This document shows positions 25,764 through 35,921 of a stretch of 64,000 nucleotides of DNA, piece by piece; position 1 is the first letter of the stretch, and each line of letters opens with the position of its first letter. The stretch is from Telopea speciosissima (taxonomy: Eukaryota > Streptophyta > Magnoliopsida > Proteales > Proteaceae): positions 65,466,984 to 65,530,983 of the forward strand of contig NC_057919.1 in assembly GCF_018873765.1 (NCBI RefSeq). Reading direction: 5' to 3'. A program made the position numbers and the translations under genes. The notes beneath the pieces are model-generated. The model had not been told where the DNA came from and ran no database searches. It saw only the letters and a list, made by a program, of their open reading frames with translations.

Positions 25764-28192
25764 ATGGCTGCGATCTACAGCCTTTTCATCATTAACAAAT
25801 CTGGGGGTCTGATATTCTACAAGGTAATTCCTTGTTCTCTTGTATCCCTCCCTGTAGAATTCCTGAAACATACACCTCTTCTGGGTAATAGTTTGCTTCT
25901 GTTAAAAATATATTGAGTAAAATTTTTTTCATCATGTCAGGATTATGGATCCACAGGGCGGATGGATACAAATGACAGCTTGCGATTGGCGAGTTTATGG
26001 CATTCAATGCATGCGATCTCTCAACAGTTATCTCCAACTGCGGGTTGCTCAGGAATTGAACTCCTTGAGGCCGACACTTTTGACCTTCATTGCTTCCAGT
26101 CGCTCACAGGTACATCCTCCATGCCTTCGCATTGGATTATACAGAAGTTCTAGGATGATAGCTCCTTGAATATACTCTGCCCTCCAGAATTTCTTAATAG
26201 TGTTTTTCAGCCTCTTGTATTTCGAAATGATAAAATAAAATAAATAAAGCATCTTATTCTCAAAAATTGATGCATCACCTCAGGAATTTCAGATGTCCTT
26301 TTAAAAGCAGTTGAAGGGAGTGCCTTGTCATAGCTTAGTATGTGATTTTTGTGGGTATTACATGGCTAGGTGCTCTGCTTATTGTTGAATCGATAGCAAC
26401 CACTGATCTGCCTCCTGCCAGTCTCCTATCACAGGCTGGTGGTGGTAGTTGACATTGATTCCTTTTAATTTAAAATGGCACAACTCTTTTCAGCAAATTC
26501 TATTGCATAATTTGGAGACACGCTGAAGTAACTCTAGAAAATTAGACAAGCAATAGAGAGCTATGCCTGATGGAGTGCTCTCAATCACATTAAAACTTTA
26601 ACAATCTCCACATTTCTATTTGTGAACCAGTGTTTTGGAACTTCACTATTGAGGGAGTGGTGACCAGAACGGAGATTTATAGATAAGAAATCTAAAAGGA
26701 TAATGGTAACAGAGTCTTATCACTTTGTTTTATCTTCTTCACAGTGAAAATAGCATGCTAGTTCAACTTAAATAATTTGATATCTCCAAGCTGAGTATGA
26801 TGCTTATAATGTTGTGGGCAAGAAGGAACTAGTTAGAACCTTGGACTAAAGGGTTGATTTTCAGGTAGTAATCACTGCAAGTCTTGTGGCATGCTGGGGT
26901 CTAATTTTTGTAGTTGATTCAATTAATTTGAGTTACAATAGTCTAAATACTGCATGGTCATGTGGAGATATACAGGAATACTGTTGCAATTGGTTTTCCT
27001 CTTTATATGGTTGAATAAAGCTGCTTTGTGGCTCTGGTTTTTGGTGTTGGTGTCGAAGTCTTCTTTCTCATGAAGGTGCTGATGTTTGAAGACCTCCACA
27101 TTCTGATTTCAGTGAAGTCAGTTATTCTTCTGCTCCCAACTTTTTATGCAATTTATTTATTTTGATAGGTTTCTCTAAACACATGAAGATTGTCATATTC
27201 CTCTCAATTGATCATCTTTTTATACCTATTAACTACCTTAGCAGGTCCTAAAAACCGACAATGTTCTTAGACCTTTTGTATCAACTACCCTAAAACCTGC
27301 TCATTTTTCACTACTTATTTGCCATATTTCTGCTTTATCCACTGAAAAATCCAAATCTTCTCTCGAATATTCCCAAACCCATATCCTTGAACACTTTAAC
27401 CATGATGATTCCATCTCTCGAGAATGTACTGGATTAAATACTACTAGATATCTGTGAGAAATATGTGAGACTTTCCTGGTTGCACACATCCTAACACATA
27501 TACTTGATCGACATTGTTGAGATTTTGGTGGTTCTATGACAAGATCCTTCTTTAGTTACACCTGGTCTATTTACTGAGAAAAGACATAAATTTCATATCA
27601 AGCACCTAGTATCTGTGTTTAATTCCGACATTTGTATCTGTCCTTTAGTATGTGAAAAGAACTGGGATTTTTGTTCTCTTTCCTTCCCCCCTGGATTTTG
27701 ATAGGTGAGGTACATATTTTTTTCATATTATTACAGAAGAAAACAAACAGCAATAAATTGGTTTTAAAACTTGGATCGGAATCGGTGGAAACAGTCGGTT
27801 CAACTCAGAATTGACAGGCTGATTCTAATAAATCCCAATTTGGTGTATAAAGTCTGACCGAATTAGGTTGAGCTCAGGTGATTCCAGTTGAATCTGGGAT
27901 GATTCAGATCGGAATCGATGGATACTGTCTTGTACCCAATTTGGAGTTTAAATCTTCGGGGCAATTGATGGGAATTTTTTGCTTTGTGTTTGCAGGAACA
28001 AAATTTTTTGTAGTTTGTGAACCTGGAACACAGCACATGGATGGCCTCTTGAAATTGATATACGAACTGTACACAGATTATGTTTTGAAAAATCCCTTCT
28101 ATGAGATGGAGATGCCAATACGGTGTGAACTATTTGACATCAACCTTTCGCAGGCAATCCAGAAGGATCGTGTTGCATTGTTGGGACGATGA
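25764..28192 (+). CDS. TRAPPC4: TRAPP complex subunit 4 (Trs23/sybindin family)
   Basis: Complete gene of three coding exons, 25764-25823, 25941-26109 and 27996-28192, giving 141 residues, the usual plant length. TRAPPC4/Trs23 is a longin-like core subunit of TRAPP, the exchange factor complex for Rab1/Ypt1 (and RabA/Ypt31) GTPases in ER-Golgi and post-Golgi traffic. The sequence starts [19 protein letters not shown], continues [19 protein letters not shown] and [25 protein letters not shown], and ends with [14 protein letters not shown] and LLGR. Splice sites are canonical and phases agree (0 and 1). The start is the first ATG, directly at the conserved [17 protein letters not shown]. Intron 2 is 1.9 kb without a gene; 27760-27960 holds the degenerate AATCGG repeat. 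Confidence 0.95.
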
Positions 28193-29160
28193 GACTCATG
28201 AATTGTTTTTATGGGCGGGTGTCCTCAAGTTCATATTGTTAGATGTTTTGCCTTTTTTTTTCCATTCTATTGCTGTATGCCAGCATTTGCTCGTATTGAT
28301 TAGTGCAGTTCTATTCTTTCTTCTTATCGTTGACTGATAGAAAACAATATTGGAACCTACAGTCATGAACTGTTTTAGTGTTGGGTTCATTTTATATCAT
28401 TTATATCCATAATGTCCTACATTTATTTTTTCAAAAATTCAATAGATCGTGCATATTATCAGAAAATTATTGCCTTCAAATGGTTGGGTTGAGAGCCGAA
28501 TATGATAATCACCCTCTAATTTTAATTTGGGTCAACCCATTTAGAAGGGCAGATCTCTACAGGAAAGCTTTGGAAGTGTGAGTACATAAAATTTGGGTTA
28601 AAGAAAATGCCCAAACCTGAGAAGCTACATATTTCCATTGTTAAGCTGTTATTTACAAATTAAAAAGTGCCAATGATAAATAACGGTCCAGGGCCATTAC
28701 AATGGGAAACAGAGCATATAGACACTTCCTCGTAATAGATCTTTCCTTTTCTCTGTAATGACTTTGCCACCCTTTGCAGAAGTAGATTGATAAAGCATTC
28801 TTCCAAAAAAAAACCATGTTACCTACCTTTGAAACATATCATAACTCAGCATATTTTTATGAGGAATACTGGTTCAGATACTCCGCTGCTTCGGTGACTA
28901 AAAACCTCCGGTATCCCACTAGAAAATGGGATTTTCTATTCTCCATGCACTAGACAGTAAACTTCAGCTTCAAAATCACTAATGATTGGGGTTCTGATTT
29001 CTCAAATTCTACACTTTGGTTGATAAAGTGAGGCAAACCAATAGTGCATGCTTTCAATGGTCCGTGATAAACAGTGGCTGCCCGTCCAATCTCTGGGCCT
29101 TGAGGAAGAGAAGGTGGGAGCAGGTGCTCTATTGCCAGTAAGGAGATTGAATAAAAACAT
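28193..29160. other. TRAPPC4 3' flank
   Basis: 3' untranslated region (to about 28600) and intergenic DNA. A minus-strand open frame of 84 codons (28950-29204) has no similarity I recognise. Confidence 0.45.
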
Positions 29161-29324
29161 GAACCTGCAAACAAAATTTTGGAAGTGAAGGTTTCAGTAG
29201 TCACACCACCAAACTCGAAAGTTAATCCTCAAGCCAGGACATGAACCTGCAAACAAAAATTTGGAAGTGAAGGTTTCAGTAGTCACACCACCAAACTCGA
29301 AAGTTAATCCTCAAGCCAGGACAT
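29161..29324. repeat. 82-bp perfect tandem duplication
   Basis: Two adjacent units, 29161-29242 and 29243-29324, from GAACCTGCAAACAAAA to AAGCCAGGACAT, differing at only one position. This is a very recent duplication, or an assembly artefact. Confidence 0.9.
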
Positions 29325-31051
29325 CCTGAAAATTTTAACAAAATCACACACCATACAATCCAGATTCCCAGAAAGGTCACCTAACTTCTAGGTCCCAGTA
29401 AATCTGTTCGGCCCAGTTTGTTTGACTGAGAGGATGGAGTGGGACTGGGTCCTATAAGTGTAGTGGGTTGGGGAACAAGGGTGGGATTTTTACATTTCCC
29501 ATAAACAGTAACCTAAGTACTTTATTTTTTGTGAGACTTTGGATAACATAGGGATGGGATTTTCAAGTGCCACGTCATCTGTCCTAGACCTTTTGTAAGT
29601 TCACCACCCCAGGTTAAACAAACAAGGTTGGGGTGGGATTTTCAAGTGCCACATCAGCAATTTCCCTCCCCAATTCTCCCACCGAACCTAAGTCCCTGTC
29701 AAACTAAACAATGAAGTGAAAGAAAGTATGAGGGAATCCTTCTTATCAGATATGGTGTACAGCCTGCAGCATCTATCTAATCCAAGGAAGCTGGATTAGA
29801 AAGCAGATTTTCTCAAGATCAAAGGTTCTCCCCCCCCCCCCCCTACCCAAGAAATGGATTCCAATCCCATTCCAACATTATCTCTGATCCTAAGAAGAGA
29901 AGAAATAATTGTGGTGTTTTAGAATCATCAGCTCTAGGTAGTCATATTTAAATTCTATTCTGATACCAGAAGCTATTTGTGTGCACTTTAATTGAAATTC
30001 TAAGGTAATATCTTCTGCCATGTAAGTTTCTCAGTCATTTCCACCATACTAGTAGCCATTGTCTATGGCCTAAAACTTATAATTGGTCACAGATCATATG
30101 GATCAGACAAGCCTATTTGCACACACTCATTTCCTCTGAAACAAATATAATATCCTTTATTCTCATCCACAAGCATGCAAGAGATCAGATAGTTCACTAG
30201 GTTTATCTTTCCAGCCAAAATGCCATTAAATTACAATTAATTGTAAACAAAACCAACTGTGATTACATACTGCCAAATGGTTGGTACACTGATTATGGTC
30301 CATGCCAGAGATTTTCCCTCACATAAAGCAGTATCATTCGAAAATAATTATAGAACTTCAATCCACATCTGCAGGGACATTTTTTTTTTTCATGTACCTA
30401 TCAACTGAATATATGATACACACAAACAGTCAGATAAACTAATTATACTCGACTGATCTACTGCATTTGAGCTTGTGTTTTATGAAAAAGAAGAGCAAAA
30501 TATGTAGGTATGATAGAATTGCTGGTATGTAATATGTGCAGCACAAATTTCTTCCAAGAGGATGTGCCTCTGAGAATCTAAGCGTAGAAAATTATTCTGT
30601 AGAGAGAAGGACCACTGTCTTTTGTTGTCTCCTCCTATACATTGACATTTCCAGTGGACAAAATGGCCGAGGGAGCTCTTCATGTAACTTTCCAGCAATT
30701 ACAACATAGGTAAAAAGATTGTGTAATATAAGTAAAACTTATAATATACGCCATATGCATTATTGAAAATCTCTACGAAGTAAGACAGTCAAATTGTAAA
30801 ACATAAGAACTTTTTTGGCTTTTAACTTAGAAGGTAAAATAACAAAATTACTAAGAAGCCTACCAAATTGGTGAATCACCTCTTAAGTTCCAACAGTAAA
30901 GGTCTGCTAGAAGTGGTTTAAGGAACAACTTTCCTCTAGTTCCATGCCTCCCTTGCACCAAAACCAGCAAATGATAGCCGATTCCCCAATTGCTTGATGA
31001 TTGATCTGTTCATAAACAGTCCTTTCGAAACCATAACAAAATAGTCCTTAT
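29325..31051. other. Intergenic, one candidate MITE
   Basis: About 29410-29712 may be a miniature element: the left CAGTTTGTTTGACTG resembles the reverse complement of the right end (TTGTTTAGTTTGACAGGG), and GGGATTTTCAAGTGCCAC occurs twice inside. A run of 14 C lies at 29830-29843. The rest, to the PPR stop codon, shows no gene. Confidence 0.4.
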
Positions 31052-32605
31052 TCAACAAGAGAGTGCTTCTGAATATGTTGGCTCTGTTGGACTCTTGAAT
31101 CTTTCGTCTACTCGAGGCAATGGTTCAAAAGCTTCCATCTTTTCTACCAATTTTTGAAGGGCTTCTTGCCTGTTAGCTAGTTCCATTAGAACCTTTATCC
31201 TCTTGAAGGAAACAATGCTTGGCTTCTGCCCCTTCTCAACCATCTGCAAGAAACATTTTTCGGCCTCATCCAACTTTCCCATGTCACAGAGTAAATCAAA
31301 CAACACGTCCGATACCAAAATATAAGACCCAAAACCCTTCTCTACCATGTTGTTCCAGAGATCAAGTGCCATGTCCACCTTCTCCTGCTTCCGAAACAAT
31401 CTGATAAGAAACATACAAGACTGAGTGTTTGGCAAGCAGCTAGTCTCCATCATCCTTTGATATAAACTCCATGAGCTTCCCAAGTCATTGGACCAATAAT
31501 AGCACCGAAAAAACAAATTATAGGTAGTGGCATTTGGATTCAGACCTTTACCTACCATCTCATCCATCAGGTTATAAGCATCACCAAGCCTCTTTGCAAT
31601 GCAGAAATTCCTAATAACAGCATTGTAGGCTGCAACATCAGGGTAACAGCCATATTCCTTCATCTCCTTTAGAACATCTCTGGCTTTATCAGGTTGACCA
31701 TTCAATCCTAACCCACCAATAATACTGGTGTAGGTGAACACATCAGGGGAAATGCCCTCATCCCTCATTTTATCAAACACCTTATATGCCTTGTCCAATT
31801 CTCGGCCCTTGCAGTAAACATCTACCAAGCAATTGTATGAGACAATATCAGGTTTGACACTCATTTCAGTCATCTCTTGGAAGAACCCCTCAGCTTCTTC
31901 AGAGGTTTTCCAGCCCGACAGGAGTATATTGAAAGTCTGTAAGTTGGGGCGGAATTCATGTTTGAGACTATGATACACGTTACGAGCATCACTCATGCTC
32001 TTCTCTTGACAGAGGGTCCTTAAGAGCGCATTATAGACGGTAGTATCGAATTGGGGAACCATCTTGCGGAACTTGCGGAAGCTTTCAACAGTCTGCCGGA
32101 CGGAACAGACCTTAGCGATCCGGGCAAGAACAATCTGAACAGTACGGGTTGTAATCAAAGATTGATCTTTCCAACGCATTTCGATCAGAAGCTCCCAAAC
32201 TTTATCAAATTTGCGGCTTCTTCCCAAGATATAAAGCATAGTATCGTAAGAGAAGGGAGTATGGAAAAAATCCCTCTTCTTTCCAGTGTAATTAAAGAAT
32301 TCCAAAGCCTGCAAAGGATTCCCATGGCTGAATCTAACCCTTTTCAAGATCCTATCGATCAAATCGTTCGAGAGAAAGATACCACTCGCTTTGAGAGACT
32401 GTTTCAAGTTCTGACTCGAGGAAGCACTGCTAATAATACGGAAAATCGTATCCACGTCGGGGGAATTGCCGTCGACCGAGTTTATTGAGCAGAACAATCG
32501 GGGGATAAGAGAAGTAGGGTTCTGTGAGGAAGAATCAAGATAGAAACTCAAAATCGATGAAGGGTACCTTGTCAAAGATAGAAATGGAGAGCTTTTCAAA
32601 ATCAT
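31052..32605 (-). CDS. P-class pentatricopeptide repeat protein, organelle-targeted
   Basis: Intact intronless gene, 517 residues. PPR proteins bind single-stranded RNA in mitochondria or plastids and help its processing, stability or translation. Residues 1-45 are rich in Ser, Leu and Arg with few acidic residues, fitting an organelle presequence, probably mitochondrial. About ten 35-residue repeats follow from residue 118, clearest in TTVYNALLRTLCQEK, LQTFNILLSGW, IVSYNCLVDVYCKGRELDKA, VFTYTSIIGGLGLNGQPDKA, VAAYNAVIRNFCIAKRLGDA and ATTYNLFFRCYYWSND. All are plain P repeats; no E, DYW, SMR or PROPR domain is present. The start is the first ATG of the frame. The upstream neighbour on the other strand is non-coding. 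It resembles mitochondrial P-class PPRs of the Arabidopsis At1g02420 type, by memory only. Confidence 0.93.
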   Translation of the reverse strand: MILKSSPFLSLTRYPSSILSFYLDSSSQNPTSLIPRLFCSINSVDGNSPDVDTIFRIISSASSSQNLKQSLKASGIFLSNDLIDRILKRVRFSHGNPLQALEFFNYTGKKRDFFHTPFSYDTMLYILGRSRKFDKVWELLIEMRWKDQSLITTRTVQIVLARIAKVCSVRQTVESFRKFRKMVPQFDTTVYNALLRTLCQEKSMSDARNVYHSLKHEFRPNLQTFNILLSGWKTSEEAEGFFQEMTEMSVKPDIVSYNCLVDVYCKGRELDKAYKVFDKMRDEGISPDVFTYTSIIGGLGLNGQPDKARDVLKEMKEYGCYPDVAAYNAVIRNFCIAKRLGDAYNLMDEMVGKGLNPNATTYNLFFRCYYWSNDLGSSWSLYQRMMETSCLPNTQSCMFLIRLFRKQEKVDMALDLWNNMVEKGFGSYILVSDVLFDLLCDMGKLDEAEKCFLQMVEKGQKPSIVSFKRIKVLMELANRQEALQKLVEKMEAFEPLPRVDERFKSPTEPTYSEALSC

Positions 32606-33670
32606 TCTGTCTAAATGTTCTTCGAGCTCTATCTATACATCGAAATATTCCTCCCTCCCTCCTTATGGGTTATCAACTTGGCAAGTGATTAGGTCTAAAT
32701 CAAACGGTTTTTTTTTCTCCTGTCCAAGTGAACGATAGAGAAACCCAGAGGAGACCACCATAGTCCACAGAAGCAGTGTCAGACCAGAATAAATGTCAGT
32801 GATGGCATTCGATCGGAATCATAGTACCCTGGGAAGCTTGAATGCTCGATACGTAAATGGGCAACATGTGGAACAGTTGAATAAAACACAGAAGCTATTG
32901 AGTCGTTGGAAGGGAAATAGCCTGAATCACCGCAGGGAAATGGAAAGTATTGAGTCCTTGGAAGGGGAATGCTTCTTCGAGTTGGAAGGTATTGGCCACA
33001 GGGAAGGGAAATGATTTCAGTCGCCACAGGGCAGCATGGTTTCATGTTTCAGTAACGAAGGTATCGCCGCAGAGCAACATGGTTTCAGATTTCAGCGAAG
33101 AAGGTATCGCCACAGGAAAGGGAAATGGCTTCAGTTGCCGTCGCCGCTGGGCATTTCCTCCCTCGTCCTCTCTTCCTCCTCCTCTCTCTATTTGCTCTCT
33201 GGTTCAATTTCTCCAGGAAATGGCGCGGCAGGGATTGCGAGTAGCCGAGTAGGGTTTTGCGGGTTTTTTTATGTTAATTGAGTAAAATTAAAATGCCATT
33301 TTTGCCCTTGAGGAGTTTCAAAATTTCTACTTCATTCTATTTTCCTTTTGCTCCTCTTTAATGCACATATGATTAGTTTGATGGGTAAAATAGTAATTTT
33401 ATGTTAAAATAAAACACCATCCTACTTCTCCTAATGGTCTTACCACCACCATGCCACCATCACTTCGCCACCCCTACCACCATTGCTACAGTCACCGCTA
33501 CCACCACCATCCTTCCCTAAGAAATTTGGAATATCTATTTTCAAAAATTGAACTAGTAAATAGATTCTTGAAATAATTCATATCGATGCAATCAAAACAA
33601 TTTCAAAATTTTGACTAAAAATCTATTTGTTAACTATTTCATGAAATTAATCCGAAATTGAAATAGAATT
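32606..33670. other. PPR upstream region with degenerate short repeats
   Basis: Promoter side of the PPR gene. 32890-33150 has irregular repeats of GGAAGGGAAATG / GGTATCGCC(G/A)CAG motifs, open in more than one frame but without known similarity. 33430-33510 is rich in CCACCA. I see no gene. Confidence 0.45.
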
Positions 33671-33679
33671 CATATGAGA

Positions 33680-34325
33680 TCTTTTTTTTTAACCTGAATA
33701 TTCACTGGGACCCAAGTCAACCCCTAAAAATTTTATTACAAAATAGCTAAAAAATCAATTACACAAGTCCGCCTAATCCCAAACCCACAAGAATAACAAT
33801 ATAATTCTCTCACACAAGAGATCCTGGAAAACCCATACACAAGACCAAAGACAAGAATTATATTCTAAACACTGGCAAGTCAGCTTTATCTTCACGAATA
33901 ATGCGTTGAAGATCTGCCGATAAATTCTACTCAAAAAAGTAAGTTTTATTATTAGTCTCTGCGCAAGCCAAGTTAGCTAACTAGTGTATTGGCTGATTAC
34001 TCTCCCTATACGAAAAAGATATAACTTCTCTTAATGAATCGCAAAGGGAGATAACCTGTTGAAACCAATATCAGCAACTCCACAGACTACCTTTTTTCTG
34101 GACAATAAAATTCACAGTCATGATAGAATCAGAATTAATATAAAAATCTGAAACAACCAACTCCACAACTGAAGGTCATCCCTTAACGCTCTAAGCTCGG
34201 CCACATAATTGATGCAAACACCATAAAAAATCGAAAATTATACCAGCACCCTACCTTCCCTGTCTCTAACCATTCCCCCTCCTCCAACCAAGCCAGGATT
34301 TCCTTTACCAACACCAACGTTTAAT
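33680..34325 (-). mobile_element. LINE RNase H domain and 3' tail
   Basis: Minus-strand translation gives KGNPG, GGGGMVRDREGRVL, FYGVC.NYVAELRALRD, SLREVISFSYRESNQPA and ADLPVFRI, the RNase H (RVT_3-type) domain of plant LINEs including the catalytic-helix ELRAL. The element ends in a run of A on the minus strand near 33680. Several frame changes and stops are present. It lies just downstream of GolS copy 1. Confidence 0.75.
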
Positions 34326-34489
34326 TGTCAAATATTTTCCCATAGATGATATAAATCCAAATTTAATTTACATATTAATTAGACTAACCAATTACACCTT
34401 TACGTATGTTTCCAATGGTAAAGCACCTACAAAGGTTTGGTTTCCACTGAATAATCAATCGGCCATGAGTCTAAGTCAGGCCATCCTGA

Positions 34490-35759
34490 TTAAGCAGCCG
34501 ACGGCGCCTTAATGTAGTTGACAACGCCAGCCTCCTGCCTGGCCTTGCCCTCTTCCGGCTTTCTGTAATCCAAAGTCTCGTCATTGTAAATGTCCCACCA
34601 CTTCTTCACCAGCATCTGTATATCCTCTCTGTCCATGTTCTCTTCCTTACCCGTATACCTCCAGGGCTTCGATCCCTGTTCATCATGTTCATATATAGAA
34701 GAACCAATTAATACAATTACAGATGTATAAATATAACAGTAACCCATCATTGATCTATGCTATGATTTTGAAAGAACTCAACGCTATAAATCGGCTTACA
34801 AGTGAGGGAACCCAAGAACTTATCAAGGATAAATAAGATCTTAACAATCTATAAGGTATTACAAACAAGTTAAATATATAATCTTTGAAAGACTTACAGC
34901 AGCACAGTAATGGATGACTTTCATATTCTCCAAATCGACATTCTCCGAGTGACGCCATAACATGGCCAAGACCAGATTATAGACTGGAGGGATGGGCATG
35001 TAGATGTCTTTGAAAAACATGTTGAGGTAGTCCTGCTCTGCAAAAGCAGTGGGAGGTGTGACCTGAAGTTTCTTCAAGAGGTCGTCGCAGGTAGAGAGGC
35101 TGGGCTCGAACACAAACATGCCGGCGTTGAAGTAAAGGGCAGGTGGTGGGCCCATCTCGGCGGGCCACTTGACCTCGTCCGGACACTGCTGGCAGTATCC
35201 GATCTTGTACTGCGATGTGTGGCTCCATGTCTTCTCGCAGAAACAATCCAGCACAGCGTAGAAGTATCCATTTTGAAGATCGAAAAGGTGATCTATGTTC
35301 TCGTATACTTGGATGTCCGCGTCTAAGTATACCATCTTTGTGTACTCCACGAACTACACAATCAAAACCAAAACCGATCAAAAGGTGAAACAGAGAAATT
35401 AAGAAGAAATCAGAAAGAATGAGACAAGAAAGAAATTAAACCTTCCAGATACGGAGTTTGGAGTAGTTGATGACGTAATAAGCCATGGCGAATTGAGTTT
35501 GATTCTCAGGTGGATACACCGGCTCTATCTCTCTGACGATGCAGCCCTGGGACTCGAGAATCTGGCGATGCTCTGCCGGAACGTCAGGGAGGACGGCCAC
35601 CACGAGCGGATAAGCGCTCTTCACCTTCCTAAGCCCCTTGGCCAGACCCACAGCGCCTTTTATGTAGTCTCCGTTCCCTGCCAAGAACGTAACATAGGCT
35701 CTGCTCCGTGAAATGGCTGGTTTGGTGAAAGCCATGCTGCTGACAGTATTGGAATCCAT
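34490..35759 (-). CDS. GolS: Galactinol synthase, copy 1
   Basis: Three exons (35442-35759, 34898-35353, 34490-34675) give 319 residues. Galactinol synthase (GT8 family) transfers galactose from UDP-galactose to myo-inositol, the first committed step of raffinose-family oligosaccharides, in the cytosol. Visible features are AYVTFLAGNGDYIKGAVGLAKGLRK near the N-terminus, the metal/nucleotide DAD motif in MVYLDADIQVYENIDHLF (Asp117 and Asp119), FCEKTWSHT, CQQCPD, PPALYFNAGMFVFEP, FAEQDYLNMFF, GSKPWRYTGKEENM, and the family ending APSAA. It differs from copies 2 and 3 by a loss of about seven residues before GVVNYIK, and by Leu for Met in AV(M)DCFCEK and Ser for Pro in RHPENV. It is open and spliceable, but these changes hint at relaxed constraint. 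The leader contains a C-run (17 G on the plus strand, 35894-35910). Confidence 0.95.
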
Positions 35760-35914
35760 GAAACTGGTCGGAATTGAAAGAAAACGAAGGTTTTGGACTG
35801 AAAACAGATTAGAGGATTGGAAATTTGGAAACTTGAAAGTGAAGAATCTTCTACTTCCTTCAGTTGGTTGTAGTTTTCACAGAAGACTTGGGTGGGGGGG
35901 GGGGGGGGGGCTTG

Positions 35915-35921
35915 TTATATA
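35915..35921 (-). promoter_or_regulatory. GolS: GolS copy 1 TATA box
   Basis: TATATAA on the minus strand, about 156 bp before the ATG. It is conserved in all three GolS copies. Upstream, at 36001-36010, lies CCGACACGTA on the plus strand, a DRE-like CCGAC core overlapping an ACGT core. Confidence 0.6.

Noticed and set aside
32051-32488. 145-codon plus-strand frame opposite the intact PPR gene
   Set aside because: Shadow of the PPR coding sequence on the other strand; no own signals.
32793-33281. Overlapping open frames with repeated Gly/Lys/Arg motifs
   Set aside because: They come from irregular short repeats; several frames are open at once and none has similarity.
33810-34320. An independent RNase H gene near GolS copy 1
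   Set aside because: Frame changes and an A-rich end mark it as a LINE tail.
34977-35381. 134-codon frames overlapping GolS exon 2, also at 41489 and 53398
   Set aside because: They recur because the exon is triplicated, in a frame shifted from the real protein, and run into an intron.
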